Source: Phycisphaerae bacterium
GTDB lineage: Bacteria; Planctomycetota; Phycisphaerae; SM23-33
Assembly (NCBI GenBank): GCA_030754715.1
Contig: JASLZV010000149.1
Coordinates: forward strand, 1-5,433
Direction of reading: 5' to 3'
Length of the DNA: 5,433 nt
Part shown: piece by piece, positions 1 through 5,433 of the stretch
Position numbering within the stretch: the first letter of the stretch is position 1
Layout of the letters: each line of letters starts with the position of its first letter
Made by a program: the position numbers and the translations under genes
Notes under the pieces: model-generated
Told to the model about the DNA's origin: nothing
Seen by the model: the letters and a program-made list of their open reading frames with translations, nothing else
The model's database searches: none

Positions 1-559
<559 letters not shown>

Positions 560-574
560 TCAGGAGCACTGGAC

Positions 575-1798
575 ATGGCAAAAAAGAAGGACAGTAGGAC
601 TGCGGGCGAGCGCGAGGGCTACTTCGGCCGCTTCGGTGGGCAGTTCGTCCCTGAGACGCTGGTGGCTGGGTTGGACCAGTTGGCCCGTGAGTTTCCCGCG
701 GCGATGGCCGACAAGGCCTTTGTGACCGAGTTCGACCGCTGCCTGCGCGAGATCGCAGGTCGCCCCAGCGAGATGTATTTTTGCAGGCGTTTCACCGAGC
801 AACTTGGCGGAGCAAAGATACATCTGAAGCGCGAAGACATGAACCACACCGGCGCGCATAAGATCAACAACACGCTCGGGCAGGCGCTGCTGACGCTGCG
901 GATGGGCAAGAATCGCGTGATTGCCGAGACGGGGGCAGGGCAGCACGGTGTAGCCGCCGCCACGGCGGCGGCCGTCTTCGGCCTTGACTGCGAGGTGTAC
1001 ATGGGCACCGAAGACATCCGCCGTCAGGCCCTTAACGTGTTCCGCATGGAACTGCTGGGCGCGCGTGTAATTCCTGTGACCTCCGGGCAGTGCACGCTGA
1101 AGGACGCCTGCAACGAGGCCCTGCGCGACTGGATGAGCAGCGTCGAGACCACGCATTACATCCTCGGCTCGGTTACCGGACCTCATCCGTACCCGATCAT
1201 GGTCCGCGAGTTCCAAAGTTGCATCGGTCGCGAGGCCCGGCGGCAGATGCTCCAGGCTGAGGGCCGACTGCCGGATGTGATTGTCGCCTGTGTGGGCGGC
1301 GGGTCCAACGCGGCGGGAATCTTTGTCCCGATGATCGAGGAGAAGGATGTGAAGATGGTAGGCGTGGAAGCCGGTGGGCGGAGCATGAACCTCGGCGACC
1401 ATGCCGCCCCGCTGTGCAGTGGCGCCCCCGGGGTGCTCCATGGCAGCCTTAGTTACGTTCTTCAAGACCAGGACGGCCAGACCGCGCCGGTGCACAGCAT
1501 CTCTGCCGGGCTGGACTACCCCGGTGTAGGGCCGGAGCACTCCTACTGGAAAGAAACCGGCCGCGTGCGATACACTTCCTGCAGCGACGACGAGGCAATG
1601 GATGCACTGGTTGCACTCAGCCGCGCCGAAGGCATCATCCCCGCGCTCGAGTCGGCCCATGCGGTATCCGAGGCCATGAAACTCGCCCCCACGATGAGCC
1701 GCGACCAGATTATCTTGATAAACCTCTCGGGCCGTGGCGACAAGGATTGCAACGAAATTGCGGCCATTCTGGAGCGGCGGAAGGGGGCCCCCAAGTGA
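575..1798 (+). CDS. trpB: Tryptophan synthase beta subunit
   Basis: This is the PLP-dependent beta subunit of tryptophan synthase, which joins indole to L-serine to make L-tryptophan in the cytoplasmic alpha2-beta2 complex. The 407-residue length is normal for the standard TrpB1 type. The N-terminal [15 protein letters not shown] (15-29) is a TrpB signature. The PLP lysine is Lys96 in [10 protein letters not shown], and the catalytic glutamate is Glu118 in AETGAGQHG. The phosphate-binding GGGSN lies at 241-245, and the C-terminal SGRGDKD (about 385-391) is the usual cofactor-ring contact region. All key residues are intact. The ATG at 575 has AGGAG eight bases upstream. Its stop overlaps the trpA start in GTGA, so the two are almost certainly co-translated. 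No other trp gene is in the window, so the earlier pathway genes must lie elsewhere. Confidence 0.98.
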   Translation: MAKKKDSRTAGEREGYFGRFGGQFVPETLVAGLDQLAREFPAAMADKAFVTEFDRCLREIAGRPSEMYFCRRFTEQLGGAKIHLKREDMNHTGAHKINNTLGQALLTLRMGKNRVIAETGAGQHGVAAATAAAVFGLDCEVYMGTEDIRRQALNVFRMELLGARVIPVTSGQCTLKDACNEALRDWMSSVETTHYILGSVTGPHPYPIMVREFQSCIGREARRQMLQAEGRLPDVIVACVGGGSNAAGIFVPMIEEKDVKMVGVEAGGRSMNLGDHAAPLCSGAPGVLHGSLSYVLQDQDGQTAPVHSISAGLDYPGVGPEHSYWKETGRVRYTSCSDDEAMDALVALSRAEGIIPALESAHAVSEAMKLAPTMSRDQIILINLSGRGDKDCNEIAAILERRKGAPK

Positions 1799-2622
1799 CC
1801 GCCCTGAGCAAGAACCGCCTTGTGAGGGCATTCGCGGACCTCAGTGCGGCAGGCGAAAAGGCGCTGGTGCCGTTTCTTACCGCCGGGTATCCGGACCTGG
1901 AGGCCACCGGTGTGCTGCTGAGGGATTTCGAGTTGCGTGGGGTGCGGGTGTGCGAGTTGGGCGTGCCGTTTTCCGATCCGATCGCCGACGGGCCCACCAT
2001 TCAGGCCTCCTATACTGAGGCGCTGGCTGCGGGTGTGGACGTCGCCAAGATATTCCAGGTGGTGCGGGACTACCGTGGCGCCGGCGGGCGGATGGCCTTG
2101 GTGGCGATGGTGAGTTACTCCATTGTCTTTCGCCACGGCGTCGAACAGTATCTGCGAGATGCTCGAGAGGCGGGCTTTGATGCGACGCTGGTCCCCGACC
2201 TGCCGCTGGTTGAGGCGGCGATGGTGGAGTCGCAGGCCGCGGCCTGCGGCCTGGCGAACGTCATGCTTGTCGCCCCGACGACCCCGGCGGCCCGACGGCT
2301 GGAGATCGCCAAACACAGCCGCGGATTCATCTACTATATCTCGGTGGCGGGCATTACCGGCGAGCGGGACGGTCTGCCCGATGCTACCATTGCGGCAGTG
2401 GCGGAATTTCGCAAACACACCAATATGCCTGTGTGCATCGGCTTTGGGATATCCAACGCCGAGACGGTCGCTGCTGTGTGTGAGGTAGCCGACGGCGCGA
2501 TTGTCGGCTCGGCCATCATCCGCCGCATCGCCGGGGCGAAAGATCGGCGGCTGAAAGAACTGGTATCCGAGGCGGGCGAATTTATCAGCGAATTGCTTCG
2601 GCCGATTGCTCAGCCACGGTAA
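1795..2622 (+). CDS. trpA: Tryptophan synthase alpha subunit
   Basis: The alpha subunit cleaves indole-3-glycerol phosphate to indole and glyceraldehyde-3-phosphate; the indole is channelled to TrpB. I chose the GTG at 1795 rather than an ATG 48 bases upstream inside trpB. It forms the typical four-base overlap GTGA with the trpB stop, has AAGGGGG about seven bases upstream, and places the N-terminus where the family's (beta/alpha)8 barrel begins. This gives 275 residues, close to the usual 260-270. The catalytic acids are Glu54 (in [10 protein letters not shown]) and Asp65 (in IADGP), with the same 11-residue spacing as E. coli Glu49 and Asp60. PDLP at 134-137 is the loop-2 motif. GFIYYIS (177-183) holds the conserved active-site tyrosine. 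GFGIS (216-220) and GSA (238-240) form the phosphate-binding end. Nothing is missing. Confidence 0.97.
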   Translation: MTALSKNRLVRAFADLSAAGEKALVPFLTAGYPDLEATGVLLRDFELRGVRVCELGVPFSDPIADGPTIQASYTEALAAGVDVAKIFQVVRDYRGAGGRMALVAMVSYSIVFRHGVEQYLRDAREAGFDATLVPDLPLVEAAMVESQAAACGLANVMLVAPTTPAARRLEIAKHSRGFIYYISVAGITGERDGLPDATIAAVAEFRKHTNMPVCIGFGISNAETVAAVCEVADGAIVGSAIIRRIAGAKDRRLKELVSEAGEFISELLRPIAQPR

Positions 2623-2647
2623 ACGCGGATCCTTCTTGATAAGACGC

Positions 2648-2677
2648 AGTGGCTTTTTCGGGCGGTCGCACTTTTTT
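2648..2677 (+). terminator. Possible weak terminator in the trpA/accA convergent gap
   Basis: The 89 bases between the trpA stop and the accA stop (2623-2711) hold no gene. A six-T run at 2672-2677 follows a GC-rich stretch, and AGTG near 2649 can pair with CACT ending just at the T run. The rest of the stem pairs poorly. The T tract and the position after trpA are what one expects of an intrinsic terminator, but the short imperfect stem makes the call weak. Confidence 0.25.
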
Positions 2678-2711
2678 AATCTCTATCTGTGTTTGTCCGC
2701 GCTTACCGAGG

Positions 2712-3731
2712 CTATTGTTTTGCCGGTTGGAGCACCTGGTCCGTGTGGAGGACCTTGCCCATTCGTCGCCACCGGATGTACCGCTGCTCGAGCAGGCGGT
2801 CTGTGGAGAGGCCCTTGAGTTCCCGAAGGGCCCGGACAATGTGTCGCTCGACGTTGTTGGCCGCCTCGGTTGGATCGCGGTGGGCGCCGCCGAGCGGTTC
2901 GGGAATGATGTTGTCGATCAGGTCGTGAGCCAGCATGTTCTTGGCTGTCAGTTGCAGGGCTTCGGCGGCCTCGGGTGCCTTCTCGCCCGTTCGCCACAAG
3001 ATGGCGGCACAGCCTTCGGGGCTGATTACGGAGTACCAGGCGTATTGCATCATGGCGATGCGGTCGCCCACGCCGATGCCGATGGCCCCCCCACTGGCCC
3101 CCTCGCCGATTACCACCACCACGATCGGGGTAGCCAAGCGGGACATCTCCAGCATGTTTACGGCAATGGCCTCGGCCACGCCGCGCTCTTCGGCGCCGAT
3201 GCCCGGAGAGGCCCCTGGAGTGTCCAGCAGACAGACCACCGGCAATTGGAACTTTCGGGCCATCTTCATTACGCGCAGGGCCTTGCGATAGCCTTCCGGG
3301 TGGCACATGCCGAAATTGCACTCCAGGCGTTCCTTGGTGTCGCGCCCCTTATGCTGTGCGATAAGCATGGCCTTCTCGGTGCCGATTCGCCCGAACCCGC
3401 AACGGATGGCTCGGTCGTCGCCGAAGCGCCGGTCCCCGTGCAGTTCCACGAAGTGCTTGACGATCCGCTCGATGTAGTCGCCGCCCAGCGGGCGCTGCGG
3501 GTGGCGAGAGACCTGAACTGTCTCCCACGCCGTCAGGTTCTCGTAGGTCTTGGTAAGCAGCGAGACGTATTGGGTTCGCAGTTGACGGATCTCGGCGGAG
3601 TAATCCCGCCCGCCGCCGGCTTGGGCCTGTTCCAACCCTCCGATCTGGCGGTACAGGCCGGCGATCTCCTGCTCGAACGGCAGGGCGTACTCCGTGTCGG
3701 AATCCCTAGATTGATTGTTATTTCTTGCCAT
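2712..3731 (-). CDS. accA: Acetyl-CoA carboxylase carboxyltransferase subunit alpha
   Basis: AccA with AccD forms the carboxyltransferase that moves the carboxyl group from biotinylated AccB to acetyl-CoA, giving malonyl-CoA, the committed step of fatty-acid synthesis in the cytoplasm. From the ATG at 3731 the protein is 339 residues, slightly longer than E. coli AccA (319). Residues about 15-75 form the helical N-terminal region. The crotonase-like core follows: HPQRPLGGDYI (77-87), ELHGDRRFGDD (96-106), the CHPEGYRKALR stretch (143-153), DTPGASPGIGAEERG (170-184), and the oxyanion-loop sequence GEGASGGAIGIGVGD (209-223), then SVISPEGCAAILWR (234-247), all highly typical. The ribosome binding site is weak (only GAG and GGAAA upstream). 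An in-frame TTG 69 bases upstream would add residues unlike the family, so ATG 3731 is preferred. No accD is in the window. Confidence 0.96.
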   Translation of the reverse strand: MARNNNQSRDSDTEYALPFEQEIAGLYRQIGGLEQAQAGGGRDYSAEIRQLRTQYVSLLTKTYENLTAWETVQVSRHPQRPLGGDYIERIVKHFVELHGDRRFGDDRAIRCGFGRIGTEKAMLIAQHKGRDTKERLECNFGMCHPEGYRKALRVMKMARKFQLPVVCLLDTPGASPGIGAEERGVAEAIAVNMLEMSRLATPIVVVVIGEGASGGAIGIGVGDRIAMMQYAWYSVISPEGCAAILWRTGEKAPEAAEALQLTAKNMLAHDLIDNIIPEPLGGAHRDPTEAANNVERHIVRALRELKGLSTDRLLEQRYIRWRRMGKVLHTDQVLQPAKQ

Positions 3732-3779
3732 TTTCCGGTTCTCTGGAGCCGTCCCGGAAGGCACACCAGCCACCGCCGC

Positions 3780-3820
3780 GGTATCCACCGATACCAACAA
3801 AGGACGCGCTCGGCGTCCTT
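3780..3820 (-). promoter_or_regulatory. Two adjacent perfect hairpins in the accA leader
   Basis: Between the rex remnant and accA there are two perfect inverted repeats four bases apart. One is an eight-base stem, AAGGACGC/GCGTCCTT (3800-3807 and 3813-3820), with a five-base loop. The other is a six-base stem, GGTATC/GATACC (3780-3785 and 3790-3795), with a four-base loop. Read toward accA, the larger hairpin comes first and is followed by TTTGTTGGT, a poor U tract. It could be a weak terminator for transcripts arriving from upstream, a leader structure, or a protein-binding site. A good TTGACA lies just upstream on the minus strand (3837-3832), but no -10 box sits at the right distance. The repeats are directly visible; their role is inference. 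Confidence 0.4.
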
Positions 3821-3878
3821 CAGGAGAGGTATGTCAAAACAGGATCATACGGCCGAGCCCGGCGGGCCTGCAAGAGAA

Positions 3879-4223
3879 TTATCGCCTTTGGCTGTTGGTG
3901 CGGCCGGCGCGGGTGACCTGGAAACTGAGCTGTTCCAGGTGGGCGGCCAAATCGACTTGGTTGATGGTGGCACCGGGCCTGGGGTTGATTGCGGCCGGAG
4001 CGAAGTTCAGGATTCCTTTTATGCCGGCCTGAATCAATCGCTCGACGACTTCTTTAACCGCCGGGGCCGGCACGGTCACCATGGCCAACTCCACCTTCTG
4101 TCTCTTTACAATGGCGGCCAGCTTGTCGATGTGGCGCACAGTCACCGCTCCGACCCGCTTGCCGATTTTGGCCTTTTGGATGTCGAAGGCCGAGACGAAC
4201 TTGAAGCCCTCACGGCTGAACAC
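3879..4223 (-). pseudogene. rex: 5'-truncated redox-sensing repressor Rex
   Basis: The frame encodes 114 residues that match only the C-terminal half of Rex, the repressor that releases DNA when NADH/NAD+ rises. Visible Rex features are FSREGFKFVSAFD (2-14), an alternating strand around 44-52 ending in TVPAPA, the signature GIKGILNFAP (67-76), and the C-terminal dimer helix VDLAAHLEQLSF (90-101). Full Rex proteins are about 200-230 residues. Here the winged-helix DNA-binding domain and the GxGxxG dinucleotide loop are absent. A TGA lies in frame shortly upstream, and no minus-strand frame in the next 160 bases restores them, so this looks like loss rather than a single frameshift. No convincing start exists: the first GTG (4223-4221) overlaps its own GGAGG, and the next ATG is at codon 48. 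As it stands it should bind neither operator nor NADH. An assembly fault or a repurposed dimerisation fragment are alternatives. Confidence 0.75.
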
Positions 4224-4287
4224 CTCCAGACAGTGTAGACCTGTGGCTCATGGACGGCAAGAATGGTCCTGTTCTGAAAGAACCGGC

Positions 4288-4317
4288 TTGAATTTGGTGG
4301 AGTCGAGATTATAGGAT
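4288..4317 (+). promoter_or_regulatory. Candidate ferredoxin promoter
   Basis: TTGAAT (4288-4293) is followed by TAGGAT (4312-4317) with an 18-base spacer; an overlapping reading is TATAGG (4310-4315) with 16. Transcription would start near 4324, giving a leader of about 68 bases before the ferredoxin ATG. The same -10 form, TAGGAT, appears in the candidate trpB promoter. The overlapping minus-strand hexamer TATAAT (4313-4308) could serve the rex remnant but has no recognisable -35. Confidence 0.4.
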
Positions 4318-4391
4318 AGACGATGGAACGAAAACGTCTCGCGGGTGTGCGGGGCGTGGAAAACTACCGTACAAGGCAAGAGGAGTACAAA

Positions 4392-4562
4392 ATGGCTTAT
4401 GTGATTTCTGATGAATGCACGATGTGTGGTACATGCGTGGAGACCTGCCCTTCCGAGGCAATCAAGGAGGGCGATCCCAAGTACGTGATCGATCCGGAGC
4501 TGTGCGTGGACTGCGCCAGTTGCGTAGATGCCTGCCCGGTTGATGCGATCAGCGAAGAATAA
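4392..4562 (+). CDS. 2[4Fe-4S] ferredoxin, clostridial type
   Basis: A 56-residue, acidic, soluble electron carrier with two [4Fe-4S] clusters, the usual partner of low-potential oxidoreductases in anaerobic metabolism. It shows two CxxCxxCxxxCP motifs: Cys9, 12, 15, 19 and Cys38, 41, 44, 48, each followed by proline. In this fold three cysteines of one motif and the last of the other bind each cluster. The internal symmetry and length are typical of the small bacterial family, with no extra domain. The ATG at 4392 has GAGGAG six bases upstream. An in-frame ATG at 4323 would add 23 basic residues unlike the family, and it falls at the predicted transcription start, so I reject it. The gene stands alone between its own candidate promoter and a downstream hairpin. 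Its redox partner cannot be told from this window. Confidence 0.95.
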   Translation: MAYVISDECTMCGTCVETCPSEAIKEGDPKYVIDPELCVDCASCVDACPVDAISEE

Positions 4563-4583
4563 GGCAGGCGCATAGGCAAGATT

Positions 4584-4612
4584 CGGGCCGCCGGTGTCGT
4601 TTGGGCGGCCCG
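4584..4612 (+). terminator. GC-rich hairpin after the ferredoxin gene
   Basis: A perfect nine-base stem, CGGGCCGCC (4584-4592) with GGCGGCCCG (4604-4612), encloses an 11-base loop and begins 21 bases after the ferredoxin stop. The sequence after it, TTGTCTGC, is only moderately T-rich. The stem is strong and well placed for an intrinsic terminator, but the poor U tract means partial read-through into the next gene is likely. Confidence 0.55.
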
Positions 4613-4643
4613 TTGTCTGCGCATAGACGGGTTGGGTTATAAT
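4613..4643 (+). promoter_or_regulatory. Possible promoter of the TPR-MazG pair
   Basis: A perfect TATAAT (4638-4643) follows the ferredoxin hairpin, with TTGTCT (4613-4618) 19 bases before it, a long spacer. If used, transcription would begin near 4650, downstream of the ATG at 4642, and translation of the next gene would have to start at the ATG at 4663. Confidence 0.3.
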
Positions 4644-4920
4644 GCAAGGTGTTGGGCCGGCGATGGCCGGCGCGTACGAGGCGATCGCTTCGATCCACCG
4701 GTCGAAAGGCCGCTATGAACAGGCGATTGCGGCCATCGACAAGGTGTGCATCCTTCAGCCGACCTCCGCCGACGCCTGGACAAAGATGGCGATGATGCGG
4801 TATCTTGCCGACCTGGCGCGCCGTGACGCAGCCGAATTGGACCGGGTCCGAAAGGTCGCCCAAGTCATCAAGATGATCGACGCCGTCATTGACAGGCTCA
4901 AAGAAGACAGCGAGGTATAG
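4642..4920 (+). CDS. Small TPR-like protein of unknown function
   Basis: I do not recognise this as a named gene. It encodes 92 residues without signal peptide or membrane segment, probably all helical. Residues 9-42 fit one tetratricopeptide repeat: Tyr12, Ile15, Ala16, the GRYEQAI turn and second helix (23-29), Ile32, Val35 and Pro40 fall at the consensus TPR positions. A second, incomplete repeat begins near Trp46 (ADAWTKMAMM), and the C-terminus (about 60-90) is a charged amphipathic helix. A single repeat plus capping helix suggests a small protein-binding module, perhaps an oligomer. The start is uncertain: the ATG at 4642 lacks a good ribosome binding site and overlaps a TATAAT, while the ATG at 4663 (85 residues) keeps the whole repeat. 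Its stop lies one base before the MazG-like start, so the two are very probably co-translated. Confidence 0.75.
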   Translation: MQGVGPAMAGAYEAIASIHRSKGRYEQAIAAIDKVCILQPTSADAWTKMAMMRYLADLARRDAAELDRVRKVAQVIKMIDAVIDRLKEDSEV

Positions 4921-4921
4921 C

Positions 4922-5185
4922 GTGACGATAAGAGAATTCCAGGAGTTCATCCACCGCCGGTACTATGCCCGGGACAAGCAGCGCGGCACGCCGGCAACGT
5001 TTCTGTGGTTCATTGAGGAAGTGGGCGAACTGGCCACCGCGCTGGCCGAAGGGAACCAGGGGGACAAGGAAGAGGAGTTCGCCGACGTGTTAGCCTGGTT
5101 GTGCACGTTGGCCAACATCAACGACGTTGACCTGGCCAAGACAATCGAGAAATACACCGCCGGCGGCCGCCAAGGGCACAAGTAA
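4922..5185 (+). CDS. MazG-like nucleotide pyrophosphohydrolase
   Basis: An 87-residue single-domain protein of the all-alpha NTP pyrophosphatase (MazG/RS21-C6-like) group, which hydrolyses (d)NTPs to the monophosphate and pyrophosphate and often serves nucleotide-pool cleaning. The metal-binding signature is complete: EEVGE (Glu32, Glu33, Glu36) in the second helix and EFAD (Glu52, Asp55) in the third, the EExxE...ExxD pattern of the family. The length fits the short single-domain forms rather than the two-domain E. coli MazG (about 260 residues). I chose the GTG at 4922, giving MTIREFQEFI, because GAGG lies six bases upstream and it starts one base after the TPR gene's TAG; an ATG at 4889 would lie within that gene. 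The C-terminus ends in a short basic tail. The exact substrate cannot be read from sequence, and no mazEF toxin pair is nearby. Confidence 0.88.
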   Translation: MTIREFQEFIHRRYYARDKQRGTPATFLWFIEEVGELATALAEGNQGDKEEEFADVLAWLCTLANINDVDLAKTIEKYTAGGRQGHK

Positions 5186-5244
5186 TCCGCTTTTGGGGGC
5201 AGGTTTCTCTCGGCGCCGTAGGGCGCTGCGACGCGGCCAGCGCA

Positions 5245-5273
5245 TTGACACCCGCCTCTGCGCCCAGGATACT
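5245..5273 (+). promoter_or_regulatory. Near-consensus promoter of waaA
   Basis: A perfect TTGACA (5245-5250) is followed after exactly 17 bases by GATACT (5268-5273, four of six matches to TATAAT). The predicted start, about 5279-5281, falls on or beside the GTG codons of waaA, so the message may have little or no leader. Just upstream, 5213-5243 can form either of two short hairpins, GCGCC/GGCGC or GCGCTG/CAGCGC, that share bases 5223-5226; neither has a T tract. Confidence 0.45.
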
Positions 5274-5274
5274 T

Positions 5275-5433
5275 GTGGCTGTGGGTATTCTTCTCGACAC
5301 GGTGTATGCCTCGGCGCTGGTGGCCTCCAGCCCGCTGTGGCTGTACCGCATGGTTCGCCACGGGCGGTATCGCAGGGACATTGGGCAACGATTTGGGGCC
5401 GTGCCTGTCCGCTACGGTCTCCAGCCGGTAATC
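5275..5433 (+). CDS. waaA: Kdo transferase (3-deoxy-D-manno-octulosonic acid transferase), N-terminal part
   Basis: The first 53 codons of what appears to be WaaA (KdtA), the inner-membrane glycosyltransferase that adds Kdo from CMP-Kdo to lipid A precursor in lipopolysaccharide assembly. The visible part has the family's opening: a hydrophobic N-terminal anchor (about residues 3-24, ILLDTVYASALVASSPLWLY) followed by the basic segment RMVRHGRYRRDIGQRFG (25-41), matching the usual 'gkyr...ge RfG' stretch just before the GT-B N-terminal domain. The catalytic Glu and the CMP-Kdo site lie beyond the right edge. The start is uncertain: the GTG at 5275 has AGGA five bases upstream, and the GTG at 5281 sits at the predicted transcription start. 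It follows the MazG-like gene by 89 bases and likely has its own promoter. Its presence implies a Gram-negative LPS pathway. Confidence 0.82.
   Translation, partial: MAVGILLDTVYASALVASSPLWLYRMVRHGRYRRDIGQRFGAVPVRYGLQPVI

Noticed and set aside
1747..1794. An upstream ATG for trpA inside trpB
   Set aside because: It would add 16 residues not found in the family. The GTG at 1795 has a better ribosome binding site and makes the typical stop-start overlap.
560..1831. A 423-codon open frame on the minus strand across trpB
   Set aside because: It lies antisense to a complete, motif-perfect trpB; its translation resembles no family and the openness is explained by GC-rich codon bias.
3732..3800. 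N-terminal extension of AccA from a TTG at 3800
   Set aside because: The added 23 residues are unlike AccA, and the TTG lies in the base of a perfect hairpin. The ATG at 3731 gives a family-like start.
3809..3837. A TTGACA-based promoter for accA on the minus strand
   Set aside because: The -35 is perfect, but the hexamer 17 bases downstream is GCCGAG, and neighbouring spacings give nothing better.
2649..4238. A 529-codon plus-strand frame across accA and the rex remnant
   Set aside because: It is antisense to the well-conserved accA and lacks a ribosome binding site at its first ATG. Only the internal ATG at 3831 has a good one, and that is reported separately as a weak finding.
4568..4626. 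An eight-base direct repeat GCGCATAG flanking the ferredoxin terminator
   Set aside because: It has only two short copies about 50 bases apart, with no insertion-like sequence between them; probably chance.

Overview
The window is a compact, GC-rich bacterial chromosome segment made mostly of housekeeping genes, with short intergenic gaps (the longest is 189 bp) and genes on both strands. The start of a Kdo transferase gene (waaA) at the right edge points to a Gram-negative, LPS-type envelope. A small clostridial-type 2[4Fe-4S] ferredoxin and a remnant of the NADH-sensing repressor Rex suggest an anaerobic or facultative lifestyle. The gene mix would fit a Planctomycetota/PVC-like or other deep-branching Gram-negative genome, but that placement is a low-confidence guess made without any search.

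Layout, left to right. The first 385 bases hold the N-terminal 128 codons of malate dehydrogenase (minus strand, running off the left edge). A 189-bp divergent control region follows, with a good sigma-70-like promoter for mdh and a weaker one for trpB. Then trpB and trpA (plus strand) overlap by four bases (GTGA) and encode tryptophan synthase beta and alpha. An 89-bp convergent gap separates them from accA (minus strand), the alpha subunit of acetyl-CoA carboxylase carboxyltransferase. The 147 bp upstream of accA carry two adjacent perfect hairpins. Next on the minus strand is a 114-codon reading frame matching only the C-terminal half of Rex; the DNA-binding domain and the GxGxxG nucleotide loop are missing, so I read it as a 5'-truncated pseudogene.

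The right-hand part reads on the plus strand: a 56-residue ferredoxin with its own candidate promoter and a GC-rich hairpin behind it; a 92-residue TPR-like protein; a MazG-like nucleotide pyrophosphohydrolase starting one base after the TPR stop; and the first 53 codons of waaA behind a near-consensus promoter.

Functionally, mdh, accA and the ferredoxin belong to central carbon, fatty-acid and redox metabolism, trpBA to amino-acid synthesis, and waaA to lipid A-core assembly. Only trpBA and the TPR-MazG pair look like true co-translated units. I found no mobile element, CRISPR array, RNA gene or new multi-gene system. The points most worth a second look are the truncated rex, the TPR-MazG pair, the accA leader hairpins, the dyad in the trpB promoter and a possibly leaderless waaA transcript.
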